Part shown: positions 1 through 9,576 of the stretch, in pieces
How the letters are laid out: each line of letters starts with the position of its first letter
Numbering within the stretch: the first letter of the stretch is position 1
Assembly (NCBI GenBank): GCA_035772405.1
Contig: JAYKKM010000047.1
Location: forward strand, 6,688,501-6,752,500
Reading direction: 5' to 3'
DNA from: Chrysogorgia sp. JL179-B06
Taxonomy: Eukaryota; Cnidaria; Anthozoa; Scleralcyonacea; Chrysogorgiidae
DNA length: 64,000 nucleotides
Position numbers and translations under genes: made by a program
The notes under the pieces: model-generated
The model's input: only the letters and a program-made list of their open reading frames with translations
Told to the model about the DNA's origin: nothing
Databases searched by the model: none

Positions 1-1
1 A

Positions 2-532
2 AGTGGTCGTAGTTTGTCATATGAGCACATCACGTTGATGAAAACCACCGAATGGGACAAAGGCACAACCATTGTGAATGAAAACATTAATCTTCCAAGA
101 AAAAGCATGAAGGCAATTGTGTTGCTATTCATGAATAAGGTGCGAACAGACAGCGAGGAGTTTCTTTACCCAAATATCGAGAGTGTTAAGGTCACAATTG
201 AAGGCGTGCCAAATAGCGTGTACTCACAGGGTATTCCAAAGTCGAAGTTCTACGCAGAAGCGAAACGATTGTTTGGGTTGGGTGAGGAACACGCTCAGTT
301 CATGACCATACAGAAATTCTATAAAAATGGTTTTGCGTTGGTCATCGACTTGAGGAGTGTTCAAGATAATCGCAATGTCGCCACTGGCAAGAACATTGTA
401 AACACACAATCCGGTGTGCTTCTTGAGATCACTAAGAAAGCGACGACTGCAAATGTCATGTGCAGGGTGTTTGTGATAAGTGATGGGTTGGTCAACTTCA
501 TGAACAATGGGCTGCAATCAATCCAGTATTAA
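2..532 (+). CDS. Capsid-like protein, C-terminal part (cut by window edge)
   Basis: The frame is open from base 2, so the gene begins outside the window; 177 codons are visible, ending in TAA. I do not recognise a diagnostic motif, but the length, the beta-rich pattern and the position directly before a packaging ATPase on the same strand fit the C-terminal half of a double jelly-roll major capsid protein of a Polinton/adintovirus-like element. No intron signals are seen. The TTG at 14 is not a real start because the frame continues upstream. The capsid assignment is inference from gene order; a profile search with the upstream sequence would decide it. Confidence 0.5.
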   Translation, partial: SGRSLSYEHITLMKTTEWDKGTTIVNENINLPRKSMKAIVLLFMNKVRTDSEEFLYPNIESVKVTIEGVPNSVYSQGIPKSKFYAEAKRLFGLGEEHAQFMTIQKFYKNGFALVIDLRSVQDNRNVATGKNIVNTQSGVLLEITKKATTANVMCRVFVISDGLVNFMNNGLQSIQY

Positions 533-547
533 ATCAAACGTGAGTTA

Positions 548-1147
548 ATGGAGACTCCGTTTAATATGTTAATTGTTGGTATGACAGCTTGTGGTAAGAC
601 GCATTATTTACTCAATACACTGGAATCTGAGTACTTTAGCAAATTTGACTACATTGTGTTGATTTGTCCTACTTTTGAGTGGAACAAAGCGTATCAAGAT
701 TGGAAATATGTGCGCGACCCCGACGTGTTAGCGATAGACTGCGCGCAAGACAGTGTCGACGCTGTTCTCAAGTGTGTAACAAATGTTTTTAAAGGCACTA
801 ACACTCTGATTGTGTTGGACGACTGTGCGAGCTCTCAAGATGTTAAGAATAGGACTAGTCAATTGGTCAACTTGGCTTTTAGTGCGCGACATTTTATGTT
901 GAGCGTTATTGTCATCACACAACAACTGACGTCGATCGCAAAACCGTATAGAGAAAACATTAGTAAGCTCATTTGCTTTTACTGTCCAAGCAGGAGTGAT
1001 ATGAAGGTTGTTATTGACGATTATCTTGGAAACATTAGCAAAGAGGAAGCGTCGGCGATTGTGACCGCATTAAAAAATAATAAGTACGCTAGACTCGAAA
1101 TCTCACTGCGCTATCCATACAGTCACGAAGTTGTTATTCCGCAATAA
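548..1147 (+). CDS. DNA-packaging ATPase (A32/FtsK-HerA type)
   Basis: A complete intronless 199-residue ORF starting 15 bases after the previous stop. Residues 11-18 (GMTACGKT) are a Walker A P-loop, residues 87-92 (LIVLDD) a Walker B strand, and VIVITQQ around 120-126 fits the sensor glutamine of the HerA/FtsK clan. The length is short, as in packaging ATPases of Polintons, adintoviruses and virophages, which pump genomic DNA into the capsid. The head-to-tail spacing with the capsid-like gene and with the next ORF (3 bases) looks like a compact viral cluster. No frameshift or stop breaks the ORF, so the copy is young or still selected. A short viral helicase of the same clan is the alternative. 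Confidence 0.85.
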   Translation: METPFNMLIVGMTACGKTHYLLNTLESEYFSKFDYIVLICPTFEWNKAYQDWKYVRDPDVLAIDCAQDSVDAVLKCVTNVFKGTNTLIVLDDCASSQDVKNRTSQLVNLAFSARHFMLSVIVITQQLTSIAKPYRENISKLICFYCPSRSDMKVVIDDYLGNISKEEASAIVTALKNNKYARLEISLRYPYSHEVVIPQ

Positions 1148-1150
1148 AAT

Positions 1151-1669
1151 ATGGGTATAAGTAATAGCGTGATGGTGAAACGCAAAAGTGAAGAAAACCC
1201 CACGATTGAGGAATTAGTCGAGGATACTCAAGCCGCTAGTGCCTCGACTGTGGAAGACGACATTGACGTTAGGAGAGCCGAACTTATTAGACTGTCTGGT
1301 GATGGTGTGGTAAGTCAATCTGAAGCGTACATTAAAAAAGCGTCCGCAAAGGTTATCGACAAGATATGGCGCCAATATGAGTTGAAGAGAATGGAAATCG
1401 CAAACGCTTTTCTCACCGACTTGCTAATCAGCAAATTCGCTAGCTTACTAGATGGGTTGAACGCTATTGAGAACCCTGAGGAACTAAACGACGAGTTGCA
1501 AAAAGATCCGTTACTAAAGAAAGACGTTGAGAGCATCGTCGCGGTTGTGGCACCGTACGTACCCTTCTTAGGCTTGCTGTCGGGAGGAATTATAACATCG
1601 AAACATGTGTACGATCACCATTTTAGGAGCGAGGTGGTAGACACTAAGAGTAGTGAGCAAACGGACTAA
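1151..1669 (+). CDS. Unknown small protein of the virus-like cassette
   Basis: A 172-residue intact ORF beginning three bases after the ATPase stop. I do not recognise the family. The N-terminus MGISNS fits an N-myristoylation signal (MGxxxS). The first 50 residues are acidic and Ser/Thr-rich, the middle (about 55-130) is charged and probably helical, and residues about 132-150 form a hydrophobic Pro/Gly-rich stretch (VAPYVPFLGLLSGGI) that may touch a membrane. The position beside capsid and packaging genes suggests a minor virion protein, but that is inference only. Confidence 0.6.
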   Translation: MGISNSVMVKRKSEENPTIEELVEDTQAASASTVEDDIDVRRAELIRLSGDGVVSQSEAYIKKASAKVIDKIWRQYELKRMEIANAFLTDLLISKFASLLDGLNAIENPEELNDELQKDPLLKKDVESIVAVVAPYVPFLGLLSGGIITSKHVYDHHFRSEVVDTKSSEQTD

Positions 1670-1753
1670 TTCGTAGAGTAGTTGGCTATTTGTTAGCTAA
1701 TGTTGTTAGCCGATCAAAAGAGCACCATTTTGCTATCCATTTGGATAAACATC

Positions 1754-1788
1754 ACCACTAGACTTGAAAATCTAGTGGTTTTTTTTTT
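1754..1788 (+). terminator. Hairpin followed by a T-run after the viral cluster
   Basis: A perfect 9-bp stem (ACCACTAGA at 1754-1762 with TCTAGTGGT at 1771-1779), an 8-base loop and a run of ten T (1779-1788) lie 85 bases past the last ORF. It has the shape of an intrinsic terminator or of the 3'-end hairpins seen in some large DNA viruses. The function is inferred; the structure is visible. Confidence 0.55.
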
Positions 1789-1819
1789 CGCTCGTGAATT
1801 GAGACAACAGTAGTTGTAG

Positions 1820-2320
1820 TTTGTTAAAAAATGTGAAAATGTTGAAACGACACTTTCTATTTTTTTTAAATACGTGAAAATGTTGAAACGACACTTTTTT
1901 TTTAAATACGCGAAAAATGTGAAACGACACTCTATTTTTTAAAAACATGTGAGAGTATTGAAATGTCACATTACTAGCGTATAAATCAAGTTTTTGGGGG
2001 TTCGCGATTTGGCGATGTTTTGGCGATTACACTCGCGTTCAACATCGAATGTGCTGTGTGAAAATGCCTGGGCTCGTGCCCCACATTTTTTTTTCTAAAA
2101 ATAGAAAGTGTCGCTTCGTCATTTTATATTTTTCCAGATATGTGAAAAACGCTTGGGGTCCCACACTCTACTTTTTTGAAACGACACTTTCTATTTTTTA
2201 AAAAACATGTAAAAATATTGAAATGTCACATTATTAGCGTATAAATCGGATTTGTGGTCTTATTTGATGTATGTTATAAATTTAGAATTACCGAAACGAC
2301 ATCGAATTTTTGGGGGTTTG
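1820..2320. repeat. Degenerate tandem repeats (GAAACGACACTTT motif) beyond the cassette
   Basis: The motif GAAACGACACTTTCTATTTT, alternating with AAATACGTGAAAATGTT, recurs at least five times at 1,840-1,970 and again at 2,095-2,230. GAAATGTCACATTA followed by TAGCGTATAAATC appears twice (about 1,959 and 2,220). The stretch TGGCGATTTxACTCGCGTT also occurs twice (about 2,020 and 2,347). This may be the terminal or intergenic region of the virus-like element. No ORF of interest is present. Confidence 0.6.
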
Positions 2321-2597
2321 GGATTTGGTGTAAATTGGTGATGTTTTGGCGATTATATTCGCGTTCGACATCGAATGTGTAAAAATTGGGCTCGTACCCC
2401 CACTCTGTATACTACTTATTTACTACCACGATAACATATTCTGTTTGCTAACTCCAAGAAACCAAATGCCACGCGCGAAAGACGAGCCTATCAACAATGG
2501 AGGAACAACGAAGACGTTTCAAGACCGCATTCAATATTGTTTCGGTATAATATATCATTTATAGACCGTCCGCTCGGGGAATTTGTCGACTTTCACA

Positions 2598-2725
2598 AAC
2601 GTTCGAACGCTAGCCGTTCGAATGCTAGTAGCCTGCCTTCGAACGCTAGCCTTCGAACGCTAATAGTAGCAAGCCGTTCGAACGCTAGTATAGCAAACCC
2701 GTTCGAACGGCTAGTAGCTAGCAAG
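2598..2725. repeat. TTCGAACGCTAG iteron-like cluster
   Basis: Six spaced copies of TTCGAA(C/T)G followed by CTAG lie in about 125 bases. The core TTCGAA is a palindrome. Such iterated palindromes could be protein-binding sites near a viral or transposon end, but no function can be shown here. Confidence 0.6.
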
Positions 2726-2749
2726 CCGTGCAGCAAGCTGATCTAACGA

Positions 2750-3550
2750 ATGATATATTATCATCCCTCGGGGTAATATTTCGTCGAATTCCCCTCGCTC
2801 CGGGTCTATAAATGATATACACTTATATATAATCTTCATTATCACAAACTGTATAGACATATGTCATGAAAGTGTTTGGCTCACCGGTTTTATAAAATTA
2901 TAGACCTTTCCATGGTTCTGGCTCGCCAATATCCACGTGCTCCCAGATATTTTCCTTTAAACCGGCTTAGTTGTTGAGTAGTTCCTAAAACCTTGTTTCT
3001 TGAAACTGTAACGGCGGAGTATCTTTCGGGAAGAAAATCGACAATTCCTTTGGCTCTACAAAGCAACGCAAATTACAAATAGATCAGAATTAATATGCTA
3101 TATCAACTCACCCTAATTATCCTTTCAAAAGACTAGCAAAACACACTATTGCCTTGACGGATTTTAAAATCACTTTCTTTTGAACCTTACCTTTCAGTTA
3201 TCTAATAGTTCTCCCTTTGTTAGAAGTTCCATTATCGTTCGGTAAAAATATACGTGCAGATCGCAGTTTTCAGTTTTGAATACAGCGCGATGCTTGAAAA
3301 GCATGATCAAACTTATAAAGTGTTGACCAATCACAGAACACTAAATACCACATCTGACTCAGAACTCTGTTCTGATTGGTTGCGCCAATAATCTGTTCCC
3401 CACTAGTCCTGACGTCACTGTGGCAAATGAGGCCATATCAGCTTTCGTTCGAGCGAGCAACTTCACGAAGAGAGGGAGATACAAAACGTGGTTCCTCGAA
3501 CCACGAAGTGGCGGTATCATGGACTATTGAAAGTGATATTCTTAATTAAA
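2750..3550. other. No gene seen; weak promoter-like stretch
   Basis: No coding signal is found. A CRE-type TGACGTCA at 3,410-3,417, an inverted CCAAT (GATTGG near 3,374) and a short hairpin CGTGGTTC/GAACCACG at 3,488-3,506 make 3,360-3,520 look promoter-like, but no transcript start or ORF follows because a transposon begins at 3,557. Confidence 0.3.
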
Positions 3551-3587
3551 TATGTACAGTACTGCTCAGAAATAACCTAACACTGCG

Positions 3588-3728
3588 GTTGCGGTTCGGG
3601 TTAGGTTGCGGTTCGGGTTCGGTTGGGGTTAGGTTGCGGTTCGGGTTAGGTTGGGGTTCGATTGCGGTTCGGTTGGGGTTAGGTTGCGGTTCGGTTACGG
3701 TTCGGTTTGCGGTTCGGTTTGCGGTCGA
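3588..3728 (+). repeat. Telomere-like G-rich subterminal array
   Basis: A degenerate mix of GGTTAGG, GGTTGCGG and GGTTCGG hexamers and heptamers runs for about 140 bases immediately inside the left inverted repeat of the Tc1/mariner-like element. It resembles variant telomeric DNA, but its position at a transposon end and the lack of pure TTAGGG argue that it is a transposase-binding array. Confidence 0.7.
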
Positions 3729-4152
3729 TATACATTAGCGTGTGTGAAAACGGCTTGGGTTCCGACTATTTCCGACATGGAAAGCGTTTAGTTTAAAATG
3801 TACAGAGGGCACCAAAAGCAAAATAGATCTTCATGTTTGGCTTCATTCTTTGTCTGTTTCATGTCCTATTGACAAGAATACACTCGCGCAAGAGATTCGC
3901 AGTTGAAAGTGCAACGTTGTGCTTTCGCCGTCCAAAACCTAATTCAAGTAATGTTCGACTTATACTGCACTCGTGGCACCGTTTGCAGCGAATCCTCGTC
4001 GAATCTTAATGAATGTGATAGTATTACGAAAATATAATGATTGCGGCAGAGCGTGTGTCCGTTTTAATTCCTAAACCGTTTTCCCCGATCATTATTTATT
4101 GCAGTGCGTCAGCCGCGTATAGCATGGCAGAAACTAGAAAGAGCCTATATCT

Positions 4153-4215
4153 CTGATGAAGGCCTTCTCTCGAAATTGTTAGACCTATTATTCACGATTT
4201 CGGCACTACACCAAA
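4153..4215 (+). ncRNA. Decayed hammerhead-like motif
   Basis: CTGATGA is followed by an imperfect stem (AGGCC/CTCTC) and GAAA, then TTGTTAGACCT. A related block recurs at 58,803-58,850. The hammerhead core order is present but stem II pairs poorly, so this is at best a relic. Confidence 0.25.
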
Positions 4216-4734
4216 CCTTTTAGCATTTTAGATTCCTAACTGATAATTCACGTGTCGAAAAGTGGATTGGCATGAAGTTTCAACCATTTCTGTGTTTACA
4301 TGAAGCGAATCGAAAATTCGATCGGCTTACAATGCCGGATCGACTCGACTTTTCAAAACAAAAGAAATCGACACTATTTCTTTTGAGGGGATTGAGTGTT
4401 CCAATGGGATTGAAATTTCGCCGGATACCACGTCATTCAATAATGTATCTGCTAGTGAAAATATTTTAAGTTAATAGGAAGTCAAAAAATCATCATTAAC
4501 AAAATTAGATTTGAACGGTTCGAATGCCTTTGTTGAAGAAACTAAAAGCGTCGTAAATCAAAATATCTCTTGACAGGTTTGAATATAATTGGCCACAACA
4601 CGAGGAACGTATGAATATATTGAATAATAATTGTATTCTAGTGATGTTTCGGGCGAAGTACAGTAGTTCACACAGGTGAAGCTTTTTCATGTCTCGTTTA
4701 CACGGCGACGGAATTTTATAACGAAGTGTCTATT

Positions 4735-5500
4735 CGTTAGTATTTTGGTTAGTATTTTGGTTAGGGTTAGGATTTGGGTTATGATTAGGTTTTATTTTAT
4801 AATTATTGTTACGATTACTGACTGCCGGACCTCTAGTTTTTCCCGAACAAGTTCCGGTTACCGGACCTATATAGCCACATCGATTTTATAAACGTTCTCC
4901 AAATACGAAAACGGATTGTTCATCGTAATCATATTAATGCAATCTGCTGAAACAAAGTAGATGTTACTGTTAGCTCTGGTAGACCAACGTGTACCGAATA
5001 CAATTCACTGTTCTGCAGCTAAAATGCGTTTGTCAAACTTTAATTCAATTTGCCGTATTGATTTAGACTAATTTCGTAACATGTGACCACAGAAGTGTCA
5101 ACGCTATTATTGTTGCCAAGTTATATCTATTTTAGTGCGTTGAGTATCAAGTTTTCAAACGTGTCTTTCTCCGTTAAAGCTTTGAGACAAAACGCCAATC
5201 TTTTAAGCTTGTTTGCCTTCTGCACGAATATAATTGACAATCTCTCGGTCTGATCCGACGAATAGTAGAATTCAAAACATTCACACCGCATTCTTCCATT
5301 AGTTTAGTTTTCAATTTGGCATGCAGATGTTAACTCGTCGTTCATGTCATCTTATCGTCGATATATTTGCGTGAAATAATTCGATTCCATGAGTAAATAG
5401 ACAGTTTTCTCATTTCACCAAACAACGCCGTCGCGTAACTGAAAAGGCAAACTTCGGAAATGATCGTATTTCCTATCGTGTGAAACTTGAAGAGCGGTTG
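4735..5500. other. Interior of the Tc1/mariner-like element, no gene
   Basis: Only short frames are present. TTAGTATTTTGG followed by TTAGGGTTAGG at about 4,738-4,790 is another small telomere-like patch. I see no transposase, tRNA or spliced coding exon. Confidence 0.5.
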
Positions 5501-5734
5501 CGGTCACGCCAGACTACGACCAAGGATCGACCTAGGTTCGACCGAGGATCGACCTAAGGTTCGACCTAGGTTCGACCGCGGTTTTCGTTAGGTTATTTCT
5601 GAGCAGTACTGTATATACTGTATAGTGCCGTAGGACTGGGTTTTGAAACTCCCATAAATTCATCAAAATTACTTGAAATTGGTACCAAAAAGCAACAAAG
5701 ACAACAGCTACTCTTCATGTAAGTTATTTTTTAT

Positions 5735-6045
5735 TTCATTTTAATAGTTTACAGTGTATTTAAAACAGATTTTGTCACAACTTCTCATAGATTATAATAG
5801 TAAATCCAAACAGAAGGTGGAGTCTGGGTAAGAGTTATACTATAATAATATAATAATATAACAATATAATAATATAATAATAAAATATAATATAATATAA
5901 TATAATATAATATAACATATAATATAATATAACATATAATATAATATAATTGAATTGATGGTGTATGATGGCTAATTGATGGCGTACTGTAGTAGGATGG
6001 CTAATCGATGGCGTATCACCATGGCATAATCCATCCATATTACTA
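5735..6045. repeat. Direct duplication, copy 1 (pair with 6,855-7,145)
   Basis: A block starting CATTTTAATAGTTTACAGTG, running through CAGAAGGTGGAGTCTGGGTA, a (TATAA)n tract and repeats of GGCTAATTGATGGCGTA recurs at 6,855-7,145. Each copy ends near an inverted CCATCC/CCACCC stretch. It is noncoding and probably one repeat family with an internal microsatellite. Confidence 0.75.
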
Positions 6046-6053
6046 GCTGTAAT

Positions 6054-6560
6054 ATACCCAGAATCTTATCCTGGCATTACCACCACCATATATACAGAAC
6101 TCGTAACCAGGCGCTCGGCAACGGCTTCCGTAGCTCAGTGGTCAGAGCACTGCACTAGCATCGCAGGGTCACAGGTTCAATTCCAGCCAGAAGGCCTTGA
6201 AGTTGCATTTTTCGCAACTGGTCCCGGTTTGGTCTTAAAATGTATGTATTCCAACACTCGAAATTTTCCTTCACCATAAATCCTTTCAACGTGTAGTTTG
6301 ATCGAGTGAAATGCCAAATATTACCTGTAATATACCCAGAATCTTATCCCGGCATTACCACCACCATATAATTATACAGAACTTGTGACTAGGGTCCGTA
6401 GCTCAGTGGTCAGAGCAATGCACTAGCATCGCAGGGTCGTGGGTTCAACTCCAGCCGGTAAGGCCTTGAAGTTGCATTTTTCGCAACTGCTCCCGGTTTG
6501 GTCTTAAAATGTATGTATTCCAACACTCGAAATTTTCCTTCACCATAAATCCTTTCAACA
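6054..6560 (+). mobile_element. tRNA-Ala-derived SINE, two tandem copies
   Basis: Heads start near 6,126 and 6,391. Each has an A box (TAGCTCAGTGG) and a B box (GGTTCAA followed by TTCC or CTCC), an anticodon-stem analogue with loop CTAGCAT (AGC, alanine-like), then a body with GTTGCATTTTTCGCAAC and a tail CTTCACCATAAATCCTT. This is the family that forms the large array at 50-54 kb. Confidence 0.85.
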
Positions 6561-6627
6561 TGTTTTACATAGCCTGATACAAACACGGTAACTGACCAAT
6601 CACAGCATGCGTAAGACACAACTTATT

Positions 6628-6682
6628 TTATAATATAATATAATATAATATAATATAATATAATATAATATAATATAATATA
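6628..6682. repeat. (TATAA)n microsatellite
   Basis: Pure pentanucleotide repeat, immediately after AGACACAACTTATTT. The same flank precedes the (TATAA)n at 7,206, so the microsatellite belongs to a dispersed repeat. Confidence 0.9.
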
Positions 6683-6831
6683 GTTGATCGTCCAGGTTGT
6701 TGTAGTCTTGAGAAAGACTTTGTTGGTGACTGACGGTTCGATGATGACTGCTGCTGAGGCCGTCAAAACGTCTGTCACCAACAATAGTCTTTCTCAAGAG
6801 TCAAGACTACAACAAGCTGGATGATCAACTT
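6683..6831. repeat. Fold-back repeat, arms about 50 bp
   Basis: GTTGATCGTCCAGGTTGTTG and TAGTCTTGAGAAAGACTxTGTTGGTGAC on the left are matched in inverted order on the right by GTCACCAACA and AGTCTTTCTCAAGA through CAAGCTGGATGATCAAC. The loop is about 35-40 bases. It is a MITE-like hairpin beside a (TATAA)n tract. Confidence 0.8.
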
Positions 6832-6854
6832 CACACATCTAATGATACTCCTAT

Positions 6855-7145
6855 ACTTCATTTTAATAGTTTACAGTGTATTTAAAACAGATTTTGTCAC
6901 AACTTGTCATAGATTATAATAGTAATTCCAAACAGAAGGTGGAGTCTGGGTAAGAGTTATAATATAATAATATAATATAATAATATAATATAACAATATA
7001 ATATAATAATAAAATATAATATAATATAATATAATTGTATTGTATTGTATTGTGTTGATGGCATATGATAGCTGGCTAATTGATGGCGTAGGATGGCTAA
7101 TTGATGGCTAATTGATGGTGTATCATGATAGCGTAATCCACCCAT
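6855..7145. repeat. Direct duplication, copy 2 (pair with 5,735-6,045)
   Basis: Same block as copy 1, including a (TATAA)n stretch at about 6,957-7,035 and several GGCTAATTGATGGCG units. Confidence 0.75.
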
Positions 7146-7205
7146 GTTTTATATAGCCTGATATAAACACAATAACTGCCAATCACAATGTGCGTAAGAC
7201 ACGAC

Positions 7206-7376
7206 TTATTTTATAAAATATAATATATAATATAATATAATATAATATAATATTAATATTAATATAATATAAAATAATATAATATAATATATAATATAAT
7301 ATAATATAATATAATATATAATATAATATAATATACAGTAATATAATATAATATAATGCAATATAATATAATATAA
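7206..7376. repeat. (TATAA)n microsatellite, imperfect
   Basis: About 170 bases of TATAA pentamers with a few interruptions (TATTAATATTAA, TACAG, TGCAA). The long Tyr/Ile-rich frames through it are translation artefacts. Confidence 0.9.
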
Positions 7377-7646
7377 TGCATATAAAAAAATGCAATATGT
7401 TGCAGAGTTTCTCATTACTATTACCAGACAAATTGTCAGGAACGAAGGCAATTCTGTTCCGGTCAGTTACCCTTTTCGTGCCGGACCGTGTCCGGTCGCT
7501 TATTTTCAGGCGTGCTCTGGACTACCAATGCATTGCCTCTGGGGCCAGGGTAAACATAATTAATAAATTAATTCAAATTGATATATTTATTACTGCAGAT
7601 GAATGTAATGTAGACCTTAATGATCAATGATCATCCTTGTGCAAAC

Positions 7647-8152
7647 ATGTTTTATGAGACACTTGATGTTCATACAAGACTGGACAAATTCATTGCGACC
7701 AAGTAAGTACAAATGTTGATTGTATATTAATGAAAATAAAATTCAAAGTACCTAGTGTGGATGGGTAAGTTGCAACCGAGAGTACTGTAAACCAACATTG
7801 TAATTTGTTTTATTTAAACAGAGTTAAATCAACAATTATTCATGGAGTCCAATATAGACCTGGTGCTGTCCTTCGACTTGCAGAAATGCAACCAAATGCG
7901 GAGCAAGATTATCCTTTGTTTGGACTACTAGAGAGTATAATTGTGTGGGAGGATGAGAAAATGTTTCTGGTGACTATTTTGGAAACAGTTGGTTTTAAAC
8001 AACATTACATGGCCTATCATGTGGAAATGACAGAGGGGAAGACAGTGCTGACATACAACAATTTGCCATGGCATGGTGTTCTACATTGTATTGAAAAAGG
8101 AGAACAAAAATTTGTTGTTGACAAAGACACTGCCAGTGTTGAACTCTTTTAA
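7647..8152 (+). pseudogene. 3' end of an unrecognised two-exon gene, broken upstream
   Basis: Exon 7,647-7,702 (MFYETLDVHTRLDKFIA) ends at CAA|GTAAGT and joins in frame across a 119-base intron to 7,822-8,152 (acceptor TTTAAACAG), encoding TIIHGVQYRPGAVLRL and so on to TAA. Together they give about 129 residues. Upstream, an acceptor-like TTACTGCAG and the peptide ADECNVDLND are in a different frame, separated by a duplicated ATGATCA, so the reading frame is broken there. From memory the C-terminal pattern resembles C-terminal ends of mobile-element-borne proteins common in cnidarian genomes, but I cannot name the family. No poly(A) signal is obvious. Confidence 0.45.
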
Positions 8153-8329
8153 CATATCATCCAATGTTTAATGTGTATAATATATAACATATAATTTATT
8201 ATAATATATGTATATAATATCTGTATACTGTATAATATATAAAATCCTATTATAAAACCACTGAAAATCTTATTGCAGGAAACAAATTATTAGTATATAT
8301 ACACCTGTATATATATAATATAGGTTCTA

Positions 8330-8970
8330 AGGATTTATGGTGAAGGAAAATTTCGAATTATACATTTTAAGACCAAACCGGGACGAGTTGTGAAAAATGC
8401 AACTTAGCGGCCTTCTGGCTGGAATTGAACCCGCAACCCTGCAATGGTAGTACAGTGCTCTGACCACTGAGCTACGGAAGTCGTTGCGGAGAGCCTAGTC
8501 ACGAGTTCTGTATATTAATATATGGTGGTGGTAATGCCGGGATAATATTCTGGGCATATTATAGGTAATATTTGGCATTCACTCGATCAAACTACATGTT
8601 GAAAGGATTTATGGTGAAGGAAAATTTTGAGTGTTGGAATACATACATTTTAAGACCAAACCGGGACCAGTTGCGAAAAATGCAACTTCAAGGCCTTCCG
8701 GCTGGAATTGAACCCACGACCCTGCGATGCTAGTGCAGTGCTCTGACCACTGAGCTATGGAAGCCGTTGCCGTGAGCCTAGTCACAAGTTCTGTATATAA
8801 TATAGTGGTGGTAATGCTGGGATAAGATTCTGGGTATATTACAAGTAATATTTGGCATTCACTCAATTAAATTACAGGTACTAAGGATTTATGGTGAAGG
8901 AAAATTTCAAGTGTTGGAATATATAGATTTAAAGACCAAACCAGACGAGTTGCGAAAAATGCAACTTAGT
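8330..8970 (-). mobile_element. tRNA-Ala-derived SINE copies (three, minus strand)
   Basis: Heads lie at about 8,410-8,485 and 8,690-8,765 (reverse-complement A box CACTGAGCTA and B box GGAATTGAACCC). A third copy (8,880-8,970) has lost its tRNA head. Each begins on the plus strand with AAGGATTTATGGTGAAGG. Confidence 0.85.
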
Positions 8971-9035
8971 GACTAGGTCTAGGCTCTGGTCAACTGCACT
9001 GGCATCATATTAAATTACTGTTTTAAATCTACAGC

Positions 9036-9058
9036 GGGGGGGGGGGGGGGGGGGGGGG
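9036..9058 (+). repeat. Poly(G) tract
   Basis: 23 consecutive G. Similar tracts occur at 29,345, 34,714, 38,482, 40,490, 42,500 and (as C) 43,023. Confidence 0.95.
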
Positions 9059-9059
9059 T

Positions 9060-9520
9060 ATTTTTAAAGAAACCCTGCAAGGAATATATTTTTATCTGCG
9101 ACTTAAGTATTAAAACTGAATTGTGATCGAAAACCTTTAAACTGCTCGCTGTGACTCATGCTTCGCTCGAAACATCAGCTCGTTCATCGGTTCACCATCT
9201 TAATATTTAATATATATATATGGTCATACCTCGTGTATTCATGATCGAAGGCATTAAAATGTTCATCCATTCTGGTTTAGTCCAAGTTTAGACTTAATAG
9301 TGTTGGTAAATAAATCCATATATCAACTATCATTGAACAAAAACACGGTAATAATATACAATACGGTGGCATGTTTTAGACGATACATGATCATGAAAAT
9401 TTATCGAAACCAAGTATCCATTGGCTAAATAAATCCATCGCCCTGGCTCTGATTCGCCTTGCGTTGAATAAAAATTTTAAAATACAGTAATCGTCGCCAT
9501 GTTTAATACACGATGCATAC
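9060..9520. other. No gene seen
   Basis: AT-rich unique-looking sequence with no ORF over 60 codons and no repeat that I recognise. Confidence 0.5.
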
Positions 9521-9522
9521 GC

Positions 9523-9576
9523 ACGCGAGTCAAACTCGCGGCGATTCAATACAATCGCCGCGAGTTTGACTCGCGT
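9523..9576. repeat. Perfect 24-bp hairpin
   Basis: Arm 9,523-9,546 (ACGCGAGTCAAACTCGCGGC and four more bases) is perfectly inverted at 9,553-9,576 around the loop CAATAC. The GC-rich arms stand out in AT-rich DNA. Confidence 0.9.

Larger units (their letters stand above)
3557..5611. mobile_element. Non-autonomous Tc1/mariner-like element, 2,055 bp
   Basis: The left end (CAGTACTGCTCAGAAATAAC) and the right end are perfect inverted repeats of 25 bp (3,557-3,581 and 5,587-5,611), each flanked by TA (3,555-3,556 and 5,612-5,613). CAGT termini and a TA duplication are classic for Tc1/mariner. No transposase ORF exists inside; the interior holds short spurious frames only. Subterminal arrays of GGTTCGG/GGTTAGG units lie inside the left end (3,588-3,728) and GGTTCGACCTAGG units inside the right end (5,515-5,582). 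Confidence 0.85.

Noticed and set aside
1151..1669. Assigning the third viral ORF to a named minor capsid protein
   Set aside because: No motif supports a specific family; only gene order suggests a virion role.
3588..3728. Chromosome telomere or interstitial telomere
   Set aside because: Repeats are degenerate, are not TTAGGG and lie immediately inside a transposon terminal repeat.
7183..7451. Tyr/Ile/Leu-rich ORFs of about 80 codons
   Set aside because: Translations of the (TATAA)n pentanucleotide repeat.
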